Shown here one piece after another: positions 1-9,747 of a DNA stretch of 64,000 nt. The notes under the pieces are model-generated. The model did not search any database. It saw nothing but the letters and a program-made list of their open reading frames with translations, and was not told the DNA's origin. Made by a program: the position numbers and the translations under genes. Origin of the DNA: Populus alba (Eukaryota; Streptophyta; Magnoliopsida; Malpighiales; Salicaceae); the NCBI RefSeq assembly GCF_005239225.2, contig NC_133297.1:12016147-12080146 (forward strand), read 5' to 3'. The stretch's first letter is position 1. Each line of letters starts with the position of its first letter.

Positions 1-373
1 GTGTGTAGCTTAGTCAACCTGAAATCCCATATGGAGATTCCCTTTAACCCAAAGCTACATGAGATCCCATCAGGCAACCTCATTCAATCAAAACAAAAGA
101 ATGTGTAAAACGTGGTCTCATTGTAATGGGTAACCAACCCAGGTGGAAAGAATGTGAAAAAATAGTCTCATTATGATGGGTGACCTACCCAAATAGAAAG
201 AATATGAAGTGCGGTCTCATTGTAATGGGTGACCTACCCAAAAATGGAAAAAATATGAAGTGTGGTCTTATTGTAATGGGTGACCTACCCAGATGGAAAA
301 AATATGATGAAGTGGTCTCGTTGTGATGAGCGACCTACCCAAATAGAAAGAATGTGAAGTAAAGAATTTTGTG
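1..373. repeat. Tandem repeat array, hairpin-less subtype (about 50-bp units)
   Basis: About five degenerate units of roughly 50 bp start near 112, 161, 211, 261 and 311. Each has the form GTGGTCTCATTGTAATGGG, then TGACCTACCC, then a purine-rich tail. The units share the core (GTGGTCT..ATTGT..GG.GACCT.CCC) with the array to the right but lack its hairpin. Positions 1-110 hold more diverged copies or flank. Confidence 0.75.
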
Positions 374-1740
374 AGTGGTCTAATTGTTCCAGGCGACCTG
401 CCCGATGATAAAATGCGATGAAAATCGCAAGTGGTCAAATTGTTCCAGGCGACCTGCCCGATGATAAAATGCGAGGAAACTCGCAAGTGGTCAAATTGTT
501 CCAGGCGACCTGCCCGATAAATAAAAAAAATGCGAGAAAACTCGCAAGTGGTCTAATTGTTCCAGGCGACCTGCCCGATAAATGAAAAAAATGCGATGAA
601 AATCGCAAGTGGTCTAATTGTTCCAGGCGACCTGCCCGATGATAAAATGCGATGAAAGTCGCAAGTGGTCTAATTGTTCCAGGCGACCTGCCCGATGATA
701 AAATGCGAGGAAACTCGCAAGTGGTCAAATTGTTCCAGGCGACCTGCCCGATAAATGAAAAAAATGCGAGAAAACTCGCAAGTGGTCTAATTGTTCCAGG
801 CGACCTGCCCGATGATAAAATGCGATGAAAATCGCAAGTGATCTAATTGTTCCAGGCGACCTGCCCGATGATAAAATGCGAGGAAACTCGCAAGTGGTCA
901 AATTGTTCCAGGCGACCTGCCTGATAAATGAAAAAAATGCGAGAAAACTCGCAAGTGGTCTAATTGTTCCAGGCGACCTGCCCGATGATAAAATGCGATG
1001 AAAATCGCAAGTGGTCTAATTGTTCCAGGCGACCTGCCCGATGAAAAAATGTGAGGAAACTCGCAAGTGATCTAATTGTTCCAGGCGACCTGCCCGATGA
1101 TAAAATGCGATGAAAATCGCAAGTGGTCTAATTGTTCCAGGCGACCTGCCCGATGATAAAATGCGATGAAAGTCGCAAGTGGTCTAATTGTTCCAGGTGA
1201 CCTGCCCGATGATAAAATGCGAGAAAACTCGCAAGTGGTCTAATTGTTCCAGGCGACCTGCCCGATAAATGAAAAAAATGTGAGAAAACTCGCAAGTGGT
1301 CTAATTGTTCCAGGCGACCTGCCTGATTGATAGAATGCGAGAAAACTCGCAAGTGGTCTAATTGTTCTAGGCGACCTGCCCGATAAATGAAAAAAATGCG
1401 ATGAAAATCGCAAGTGGTCTAATTGTTCCAGGTGACCTGCCCGATGATAAAATGCGATGAAAGTCGCAAGTGGTCTAATTGTTCCAGGCGACCTGCCCGA
1501 TGATAAAATGCGAGGAAACTCGCAAGTGGTCAAATTGTTCCAGGCGACCTGCCCGATAAATGAAAAAAAATGCGAGAAAACTCGCAAGTGGTCTAATTGT
1601 TCCAGGCGACCTGCCCGATGATAAAATGCGATGAAAATCGCAAGTGGTCTAATTGTTCCAGGCGACCTGCCTGATGATAAAATGCGAGGAAACTCGCAAG
1701 TGGTCAAATTGTTCCAGGCGACCTGCCCGATGATAAAATG
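374..1740. repeat. 24-unit satellite array of 56-61 bp units, each with a small hairpin
   Basis: The core GGCGACCTGCCC (or a one-base variant) recurs 24 times from about 391 to 1712. A full unit is GTGGTCTAATTGTTCC plus AGGCGACCTGCCCGA, a variable A-rich linker and an inverted repeat such as TGCGATGAAAATCGCA or TGCGAGGAAACTCGCA. The length varies (56 or about 60 bp) through the linker. Four hairpin types occur (T-A, G-C with GAAA loop, G-C with AAAA loop, T-G). The last unit is degenerate and loses the hairpin. Long minus-strand reading frames through the array are by-products of the repetition. Confidence 0.95.
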
Positions 1741-1784
1741 CTTGAAAGTGAATGAGCTTCAGGGTTGATGAAAACTTCTAAAGG

Positions 1785-2010
1785 AAGTCATACCTGTACG
1801 GTTGAGATTTGATCTGTAAATCGATCTCAAAGATGATGTAAGCTTCTCACGAAAGTCGTATATGTACAGCTGGGATCTGATTTGCAAATCAATCTAAAAG
1901 ACGACGCTCAAGAAAGTCTTATATGTACAGTTGAGATCTGATTTGCAAATCAATCTCAAAGACGACGCTCAAGAAAGTCTTATATGTACAGCTGAGATCT
2001 GAGCTTCTAT
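1785..2010. repeat. Four 61-bp tandem repeats with a 12-bp palindrome, upstream of the antisense ORF
   Basis: Units begin at about 1790, 1859, 1920 and 1981 with TATATGTACAG or a variant. The perfect palindrome GATTTGCAAATC lies at 1879-1890 and again 61 bp later at 1940-1951. The first unit carries a diverged version (GATCTGTAAATCGATC) and the last is cut short. They lie immediately upstream of a TATA box, so they look like repeated regulatory sites. That role is inference. Confidence 0.8.
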
Positions 2011-2037
2011 TCAAAATGATGGCAGGAGCAAATTCCC

Positions 2038-2044
2038 TATAAAT
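2038..2044 (+). promoter_or_regulatory. TATA box of the antisense coiled-coil ORF
   Basis: TATAAAT lies 88 bp before the ATG at 2126. It is followed by a pyrimidine/A-rich stretch (2065-2125) typical of a short plant 5' leader, and preceded by the 61-bp palindrome repeats. Confidence 0.6.
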
Positions 2045-2125
2045 CACGCGCTATCGGGCAAAAGACATCATCAACTTCTCACATTTTCAATACTCTCAGA
2101 GTTCTCAACTTTTGAAGTTTTAACC

Positions 2126-2680
2126 ATGTCTTCCTCTTCTTTCAATGCTAATCCAAACCTTGCTCCTGCGGCAGAGCCTGTAGTTTGGCATACTACTTTT
2201 GAAGTGAATGGTCGTCCAGTTACAATAGAGGATACTGTAATGGACAATGAAGATATTGCTGTAGCCGTGGCTAGAGACATGATCCTTCCTCGTGATGAAT
2301 TAATACTGGCAGCCAGGACCGATATTGAAGCAGTGAATCAGTCACTTGCTCTCAGTATCAGAGCTACGTCGTCTTTGGTGAACGTTGCGGAGCGTCTTCA
2401 TGCCAGAAGACTTGAGTTGAATACTCAAATTCCTGAGCTCCATAATCAGATTGAGAATTTAAGGAAAAGGCTCCATGATGAGAGACGTTACAAAAACGAC
2501 TTGGAGAGGAGAAACGAAGAGCTCAATGCACGTGTTGACTTTTGGAGGGACTATGTTAACACACGACACCTCGAGTTCGAGGAACAGATGGAACGCATAA
2601 TTAACCAGTTTGAGGAATTTCAAGTAATGATGGATTATCAGCGAGCTGGAAATATCCCTAATCGTCCTCGTAGTGTTTAA
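2126..2680 (+). CDS. 184-residue coiled-coil protein, probably the antisense ORF of the retrotransposon
   Basis: Intronless ORF with ATG in good context (AACCATGTC), stop TAA at 2678-2680. The N-terminal third is mixed. Residues about 90-165 are rich in Glu, Arg, Leu and Asn with heptad-like spacing (QIPELHNQIENLRKRL, NDLERRNEELNARV), so a dimerising coiled coil is likely. No catalytic motif, signal peptide or membrane segment is visible and I do not recognise the family. It points opposite to gag and integrase and lies downstream of them, the position described for antisense ORFs of Tat-lineage elements (for example maize Grande). It has its own TATA box and repeated upstream motifs. It could instead be a captured host gene. 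Confidence 0.6.
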   Translation: MSSSSFNANPNLAPAAEPVVWHTTFEVNGRPVTIEDTVMDNEDIAVAVARDMILPRDELILAARTDIEAVNQSLALSIRATSSLVNVAERLHARRLELNTQIPELHNQIENLRKRLHDERRYKNDLERRNEELNARVDFWRDYVNTRHLEFEEQMERIINQFEEFQVMMDYQRAGNIPNRPRSV

Positions 2681-2689
2681 CGTTTGTAC

Positions 2690-4739
2690 TTGTAAACCAT
2701 TATGCCCATGAATAAAAATCCATCTTCTCGTCTTCATTCATGAATTTTGCCTTTGTGGAATTGCCATACTTGATATGATTTAGAAGGACGTCATTTCATC
2801 CGAGTCTCGTTGGATCCCATGAGGAGTTTTGTTTCGAGAGATATCTGCAAAACAAATATGCGATGCTTGTGAAGTGAGATGATATGCAATGCATCTTACC
2901 TGTTTTTGAAATATAGATCCCCGTTCATCTTGTTTGAGGGTTTTGACTTTGAGTGAGCTCTTTTGATTTACGCGTACTTCAAGTCTACTCAAGCTGACCC
3001 ATGTTGTCTATTTTTTTGAGTTTCCCAACAGTCACTGCACGTTTCTCTATTGGTAACTTCACTAAGAGAATCAGCTTCTTCGTGGCCCGACATTGTCCTG
3101 AGATTTCATCTGCATTTCTCTTACTGAAGATGTATCAGTTATCTTGTTGTCTAACTGATCATATTGTAAGAGTCAACAATCTCCTTTCATAGATACTGGA
3201 AATCATACTATTTCAGTCCTCATGCTAGAAGAAGCCCACAGTTTATCACGTGTATTTTCCACTAGGGAAGCAAATTTCTTTGCCGTTAAGGATCTGGTAA
3301 CTGCTTCTCTGCCCCCTGGGAGAATTAACTGCCTCATTTCATTTCCTCCTTTGCTCTTGTTGTCATTAGAATCTCTGGTTTTCTAATGGTGCCTCATAAT
3401 GTGTTATACGCTCATTTTTCTTACAAAGAAAACCTTTTTCCAAAAATGATTTTTCAAAAGATCTGTTTTGTTCTCGAAAACTGAAACTCTCAATGTCTGT
3501 TTATAACAATGTTCAAGCAACTCTGGGGCTTTATGTCAAATCTCTTAGTAAAAGTAATCTCAGATGAAGGTAAGTGATGAGATGACCTTCTGCTTTGGTT
3601 TTCAAAGTGTTCAAGCGATTGCTTGCAGGTATTTTGAGACAAAAGAAGCGATTTGTCTTTTATCTTTAGAAACACTTTTTAACAGCATGAATAATAATGA
3701 GTAATTATTTGTTACACCATGACTCTTGATGAAAAAGTCTCTTATATTTTGAGAACGCCATTTATTGATCCAGGTTGCTTACTTGATTAGAAAGGACTTC
3801 AAAGGCACGTAATGTATTTTATGGCTCAAGGCTATAAAAGAAAGAGTATTCCATAAGCTCAAAAAAGTGTTTAAGGGCTTATAAACTATAGATCACTATT
3901 ATCTTGTCTTGGCATTTTCTTTTGCTACCTTGACAACAAAAATGATGCTAAATATTCCAAATGAGGAACTTTTTTTTTTTTTTTTGTTATTCCTATCTTT
4001 GTTAGGAATTCAATTGTTTGGAATTTTATTGAATTCTTTGTTGTCAAACTTTCTTTATAAGCTCACATGCTTTCAAGACAATTTCCTTAATCATATTTCT
4101 CTGTTTGCCCCCTAGTGTAGGGTGTGATCTTAGTTAAGGTTCTCATGAAAGAAAAGGCTTAAATAGATTCAACTCAAATTGGGACTGCAAAGGATAATTT
4201 TAAAGAAAGTGAAGGGAATATCAAAGATGGCCTTTCCTCATTTCAAGTAAGATCAGTTAAAACCAATAAACTTTGTCCATATCCAACGTAATGCTTTGGA
4301 TTTGTAAGATACCATGTTTTGCAAGTCCATGACAAACTAATCTACTACCAACCATTATTCATGCTGATAAAATGTGGATCCAAGACATAATTTGGGTGAT
4401 AGTTGTTCCAATTACATGTTTTGACTTGTTTGGTCATCTCTTTCAAGGGAATTACTCTGAACATTATTCTAAACAAATCATTGATTTATTTCATTGAAAT
4501 CACAAACAAAATCAGTTCTTTTAAAACCTCATTTAAGAAAAATGGACTCTCTTGTAAAAAAAGTTTGAAAGATCAAATTGTTGAGCAATTGAGATCATGC
4601 ATGAGCTTTTTGGTGAGGTATATGCAAAGGGAATTTCCTAGCCAAAACTTCATTGATTTGATTGGATGAAACACATCATACATAATACTTTTTCACAGAA
4701 TCAGAGTTCACAGGCCTAGGTAAATCATCTCCATCCATC
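2690..4739. other. Non-coding 3' region of the retrotransposon
   Basis: About 2 kb without a supported gene. It holds an 18-T run at about 3969-3986 and many short degenerate stretches. Reading frames here are short and lack domain similarity. Its position between the truncated integrase and the antisense ORF fits the long untranslated 3' part of Tat/Ogre elements. Confidence 0.5.
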
Positions 4740-5219
4740 CTAGTTAACAACAGAGCCCCTCCGGAAAATGCTTTCTTCACTATGGGCCTTCACCCACTTT
4801 ATGAAGTAATCAATGGCTACTAAGATAAATTGATGTTTATTGCTGGCCTTTGGGTTGATTGGCCCAATCACATCTATTCCCCACATTGCAAATGGCCACG
4901 ATGATGTCATACTAAACAGAGGAGATGGAGGTGCATTTATCTTATCACTGTACACTTGACATTTATGGCATTTTCTGACATAATCGATGTAATCTTTCTC
5001 CATGGTCATCTGGAAGTACCCAGATCGTTGCATTTGTCTAGCCATCATATGCCCCCTTGCATGAGTTGCACAAATTCCTTCATGAATTTCTTGCAATACT
5101 ACCTTAGCTGCGATTTCATCTAAACATCTTAGTACGGTGCCATTGAATGATCTTTTACATAGAATTTCTCCATCCAGGTAAAATTACATGGCTAGCCTTC
5201 TCAAGTTCTTCATATCTGC
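4740..5219 (-). pseudogene. Pol fragment: RNase H-integrase linker, zinc-binding domain and start of integrase core
   Basis: Frame running from 5219 down, interrupted by an in-frame stop near 5190, then open from 5096 to the stop at 4740. The integrase zinc-finger pattern is visible as H..H then C..C (THARGHMMARQMQRSGYF, RKCHKCQ). It is followed by the start of the catalytic core (WGIDVIGPINPKASNKHQF, then DYFIKWVKA), which holds the first catalytic Asp. The core ends about 15 residues later in unrelated sequence, so the remaining two catalytic residues are gone. It starts directly where gag stops, so all of protease and reverse transcriptase has been deleted. It cannot be functional. Confidence 0.85.
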
Positions 5220-5220
5220 T

Positions 5221-6174
5221 TTAGATGCCCCCAAGGGACATTCTCCCTATTCTTATCGCTTGTTCTATTCTCTCAGCGATAGTTACAGCATCATAGAAAT
5301 GCTGAGCTGAACTACCCACAAGGTGTTCAAAGTATGGAGATTTAAAAGTGTTAGAAAATAGAGTGACCATTTCTTTTTCTAACAAAGAGGGTTGCACATG
5401 AGATGCTTTTTCACGCCATCTCAAAGCGTATTCTCTGACAGTTTCTTTGTTGCCCTTCTCCATGACTAACAAGCTTGACCTGTCCGGGGCTACCTCCATG
5501 TTGAATTTATACTGCTCCACAAAGGCTTTTGACAAATCTTTCCACTTTCTGATCTTAGTATTATCCAGCCTTGTATACCAGCTTAATGTCGATCCAGAAA
5601 GACTGTCTTGAAAGAAATGGATGAGAAGTTTCTCATCATTCACTACTTCTGCCATCTTATTGCAGTAAGATTTAAGATGAGTGACTGGGCATTCAGTTCC
5701 AGTATACTTGATGAATTCTGGTACCCTAAATTCTTTGGGTACAACTACATTTGGAACTAAACACATTTCTGCAGCATAAACAAGATCATATAAGTCTGCC
5801 CCTTCGACTGCCTTCAATCTTGCTTCTAGAGCGGTCAATTTATCATAATCGACATTTTCGGAGAATTTCATCCTTTGTGGGTCATCAATTGCCAGGTTTA
5901 CAGTAACTGGCACTTGTGCTGGTGGAACATTGTCAGTGAACTGTTGTTCAAATGAAGAGGGATTTGCCCCTAAATTTTGAGGCGGGAATACAAAGGGAGC
6001 TGATGGCATAGATATAGATGGAATTGCAACTGCCGGCTGGGTAGAGGTACCTTCCCCAGACTTGGATACTAGGGTCTGCTCGAGTAGACTTGTAAGTCGT
6101 GCTATATCGTTTTTCATGTTCTCTAACTCTCTTTGATAATGAGCCTCTAGTTGGGCTCTTTCTTCATTCTCCAT
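5221..6174 (-). CDS. gag: Retrotransposon Gag (capsid) protein, Tat/Ogre type
   Basis: ORF of 317 residues starting MENEERAQLEAHYQRELEN. It opens with a coiled-coil segment (about residues 1-40), then a Pro/Ser-rich linker, then the retrotransposon Gag capsid domain (about residues 150-310) with the conserved pieces TGTECPVTHLKSYCNKM, FFQDSLSGSTLSWY and ETVREYALRWREKA. The nucleocapsid zinc knuckle normally found downstream is missing because the frame ends at the deletion junction (about 5220). The protein forms the particle shell of the element. The frame has no internal stop, so the insertion may be fairly young, or the deleted copy may have been mobilised in trans. Confidence 0.88.
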   Translation of the reverse strand: MENEERAQLEAHYQRELENMKNDIARLTSLLEQTLVSKSGEGTSTQPAVAIPSISMPSAPFVFPPQNLGANPSSFEQQFTDNVPPAQVPVTVNLAIDDPQRMKFSENVDYDKLTALEARLKAVEGADLYDLVYAAEMCLVPNVVVPKEFRVPEFIKYTGTECPVTHLKSYCNKMAEVVNDEKLLIHFFQDSLSGSTLSWYTRLDNTKIRKWKDLSKAFVEQYKFNMEVAPDRSSLLVMEKGNKETVREYALRWREKASHVQPSLLEKEMVTLFSNTFKSPYFEHLVGSSAQHFYDAVTIAERIEQAIRIGRMSLGGI

Positions 6175-7095
6175 TATCTTCCTTCGTAGTCGAGTGTAAT
6201 GAATTTTATGGTCTTTTGGGGGACCTATATTTCACCCTGAATGAATGCAAGTAAACTAAATGAAATGCACAAATGGATGCAAAAAGTCATATGGTGTATG
6301 CATGATTGTTATTGGTTTCAAATTTTTTTTAAATTATGACGAGGAACAGACCAGATCAAATTCTCTTAAAAAAAGTTCTCACTGAGGACTCCAAACCTAC
6401 AGGGACTTGAACCGATTTAGGGGAGAAATTTGATGTCATGTTCTGATGGCAAACAATCCCCTTCATCATGTTGGTTCAAATCTGATCTCGTCAAAAATTC
6501 CTCAATAGTAATGGTTTTTTTAATCTCACACTTCCTATGAGGATCGGTGGAGATTTAATGAGAATATTAAATGTATATGAACATGTATGTTAATGCATTG
6601 ATATTTGTTTGTGTCCTAAAGGTATATCCTAATTGATAAGATCTAGCTCATAGGGTTTGGCTCAGTTGATTCTAATCTTAAAGATTTTCTTTGGTTCTTA
6701 GATTGCCCGAATTACCCATGGGGTAATCAGCCTCTTAACCTTATACAACATGAGTATGGGAAGAAAATTCCACAATACCCGTTGCATAGGGTGAGTTACA
6801 ATCCAAGCGAAAGTTCGAATGAGCATCAGTGGACATAAGTCACACTTGCCACCTGAATCTTTCTTTTCTAATCTTAAAAAGGACGAGCTCGGGTCCAGAG
6901 CTTTTATGGGTTCACCGTGAAGTGTGTGAATACACAAATAAATAACATGCATGCATGTGCAAAATCTAAAAAATTGAAATGATTGACAATAAATATCGCA
7001 TAAATAAATAGCGCAAATAACATAAATGCTCAAAAATAAACAGCAATAAAAAAACAAATGAAAAAAACACACACAAGCAATTGGTTCAACCCTAG
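6175..7095 (-). other. Untranslated leader between primer binding site and gag
   Basis: No coding potential. The minus-strand frame starting at 7114 begins inside the primer binding site and has no domain similarity. A long untranslated leader is usual for this lineage. Confidence 0.6.
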
Positions 7096-7113
7096 TCCCC
7101 AGTGGAGTCGCCA
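7096..7113 (-). other. Primer binding site for tRNA-Arg
   Basis: The minus strand reads TGGCGACTCCACTGGGGA, the exact complement of a plant tRNA-Arg 3' end with the added CCA (plus strand TCCCCAGTGGAGTCGCCA). It sits three bases inside the LTR end. A tRNA-Arg primer has been reported for Ogre-type elements. Confidence 0.85.
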
Positions 7114-7116
7114 TTC

Positions 7117-9372
7117 TGTCGATACACGACGTCGGGCGACGGCTCCGCTCATTTTTGTTTATTTAACAAAAAAAAAATTAAAAGATTTGTTTAATTGGGG
7201 GAAATGAAAATTATATTGGAGTCGCCATCTAGTAATTTGAGGGAACTAGAAATCCCAAATTAGACACTGGTTCCAGAGATTCAGGTACTGGGTTAGTTAT
7301 GATTAAGGGAAGGTAGACACCACCCTTAAAACATCCTTTCAAAAGAAAGGTTACCCTTACTTGTGTGTTTTTTTTATTTGATTTAAATGCTATTATATTT
7401 TGAGCTTATTTGCAATTTTGTTTTTTTTTAAAAAATAGTTAACGTCGGTCCCTAAAATTTGGAGACACGTTAAAAATGACATCAGTCCCTAAAAATAGGA
7501 GACTCGTCTAAAATATTGACGTTTAACCCTAAAAAGGAGAAATACGTCTGAATTACCAAAAAAACTATGGACATAATCCATATTTGGTATTTAAACTTTT
7601 GACATCGGTCCTTTTATGAAAAAAGAGACGTGTCGATAAAAATATTCGTTTATAAAAATAAAACTATTTTGATATCGTTGAGATATGGGTATAACTATTA
7701 TTTGAAAAATTGGGCTTTGGACCCACGAATGATGACATAATAGGATGGGTGTTGGACCCGCGTTGTTATTTTTTTTTATTATTATTTTTTTGTTTTACAA
7801 CATGCAAGAAAATTTTATATACAAAATAAAAAAAAAAATATTAGCAATCTAAATAAAATTACATGAGTGACACAGTATAGGTATAAAACTGAAATACCCT
7901 CGGATTTCTTGAAAAATTACGAAAATGCCACTGCCGGAGCGTGTGTCTCACGCGCTGTCACTGTTGACGATGGCGAAATTTGCCGGCGAGATTTCTGGCC
8001 AACCGATGGTCGGTTCTGGTAGATCTGAGGTCGAGGATTCTGTTGGTGGTGGTATCGACGGTCGTTGATGGCTGACGAGGGAGAATCGTCGACTTGAAGC
8101 TTCGGTGGCCGGCGAGAATCGCGGCCTTTTTCCGGCCAGATGAGGCGGCGAAAACGATTAAAACCGCCGGGGTTTTGCTTTAAACCAGGGTAGCTACCTT
8201 TATGTGGTGGTTCTGAGACTTTATATGGCCGGAAAGTGGAGATCGGAGGAGAGAGAGAGAATCGCCGGCGAGAGGAGAGAGATGCTCCGAGATTTGATAC
8301 AGTGCGGACGCGTGTATAGTGTACCGGTGCCGCTGAAGGATGTTAACCGTTGGATCTTGGATGAAACGATCGGATGGCTATGATTGGCTAGATCAGTAGG
8401 TTAATCGGACGGTCCAGATTGTCTGGTATTTGATTTTGTGTGGCGCGGTGCACCGAAAGCTCGGTGCACCGGATGACGTGGCGCAACAAGATTAAATCCT
8501 GGATTCTTTCAATGGCTGAGATGAGTCGGGATATGTTTGGTATTTGTTAAATTGTTTTTTTTTTAAAGACAATATCCTACTCTCCTGAAGAAAAACTAAA
8601 AAATTTAGAAATTATCAATCGATCCTTTCTTTTTTTTCTTTTCTCTTCCTCTTTTTCTTTTTCTTTCTGCCCCCCTTTTTCTTTTTTTTCTGCCCCCCTC
8701 CCGTGGCTATTTATAGCCACGGTACAACAACCATAAAAAATTATTTTATTATATATAATAAGAAATAATGCACACAACTACCATAATTTTGTTTTATTAT
8801 AATAATAAAAATATTGCACACAACTACCATAATTTTGTTTTATTATATATAATAATAAATATTTACATGGGTAAAACTAAAAAATTCAAATCAGTATTAG
8901 AAAAAATCCCGTTTTAACCGCCAAAAAATGGAATACCAAAAAAAAACATTTGATGGGTATCGACCCGATGAACCGAGTTTTGGTCGAAAATGACGGTTTT
9001 GACCCAAGACAGCCCGAAACTCATTTTTTACCCTGGTCGACATGGTATGACCCGTATTGACCCGGTGAACTCGGTTTTGGTCGAAAATGATGTTTTTGAC
9101 CCGAAACAGCCTGAAACTCATTTTTTACCCTGGTCGACATGGTATGACCCGTATTGACCCGGTGAACCCGATTTTGGTCGAAAATGATGTTTTTTGACCC
9201 GAAACAGCCCGAAACTCATTTTTTACCCTAGTCTACATGGTTTGAATGAAGAGATGCGGTTGACTCGAGAGAGAGAAAAAAATATTTTTGAATTTTCAAA
9301 TTTTTCTTAATGTTTTTTTGGATTTTTTTAAAAAATATATAAAAAACATGGGTCAAAAATTGGGTAGCAACA
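7117..9372 (-). repeat. 5' LTR of the Tat/Ogre-type element (2256 bp)
   Basis: Minus-strand ends are TGTTGCTACCCA at 9372 and TATCGACA at 7117, giving the canonical TG..CA. The inner end abuts the tRNA-Arg primer binding site. The 9372 end could also be placed at 9375 because CAACAACA is ambiguous. The partner LTR and target duplication are outside the window. Contains short direct repeats near 8771-8846 and a triplicated 97-bp block. Confidence 0.8.
8962..9245. repeat. Three 97-bp tandem repeats in LTR U3
   Basis: Copies start at 8962, 9059 and 9156 with GACCCGRTGAAC. Each contains TTTTGGTCGAAAATGA, CGAAACTCATTTTTTACCC (or a one-base variant) and, in the first two copies, the full GGTCGACATGGTATGACCC. 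They lie near the outer end of the LTR, where enhancers of transcription normally sit. Confidence 0.85.
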
Positions 9373-9747
9373 ACATATCTGTTAATAAGAGAGAATATAT
9401 TTAATAATTTCTTAGGACAAAGAAATCTTAATTACGTATGTGCGAGCAAGTGAAAAGCCGCAAACCCTAAATCCCAGGCCCGTGATTCTTTTCAATTAAG
9501 GTAAATAGATATAATCAACTAAGGCTCAAAGCCCAAAGTATAATAGCATTTAGTCCAGAACGAGTCCAGGAAAACCAGACCCAGCTAGAACCACAGTGGT
9601 GCATAGTCTGCTCTTTTCTCTGGAACCAGCCCACAACCACAAAGCACAGGTCCACAAACTGGCCGGCCTGTCTGTGAAATTAAAATGGAGTTGTTTACGA
9701 AAAGATGAACATTAAAAACACAAAAACCAAAGAGGAGTAGATTGGAA

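Larger units (their letters stand above)
1..9372 (-). mobile_element. Large Tat/Ogre-type Ty3/gypsy retrotransposon, internally deleted, 3' LTR outside window
   Basis: Read on the minus strand from 9372 downward: a long LTR, a primer binding site matching the 3' end of tRNA-Arg, a leader of about 0.9 kb, gag, a fragment of the RNase H-integrase linker and integrase, a long non-coding stretch, an ORF on the opposite strand, and tandem repeats reaching the left window edge. Protease, reverse transcriptase and most of RNase H are absent. An antisense ORF and tandem repeats in the 3' region are known traits of Tat-lineage elements. The left boundary and second LTR are not visible, so assigning 1-4700 to the same element is inference from this order. 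The alternative is an unrelated gene and satellite next to a truncated element. Confidence 0.7.

Noticed and set aside
435..1707. Long minus-strand reading frames (up to 155 codons) through the tandem array, encoding repeats of GRSPGTIRPLA and similar
   Set aside because: They exist only because some repeat units lack stops in those frames. Unit lengths are not multiples of three, so the peptide changes frame between units, and there is no promoter or domain.
374..1740. CRISPR-like appearance (regular repeats of 30-40 bp identity)
   Set aside because: The parts between the conserved cores are also repeats, not unique spacers. The context is a plant retrotransposon with no cas genes.
7091..7113. 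tRNA-Arg gene fragment
   Set aside because: Only the 18 bases of the 3' end including the non-encoded CCA are present, exactly at an LTR border, so this is a primer binding site.
6698..7114. 138-codon minus-strand frame starting MATPLGTRVEP
   Set aside because: Its start lies inside the primer binding site, it covers the untranslated leader, and it has no domain similarity.
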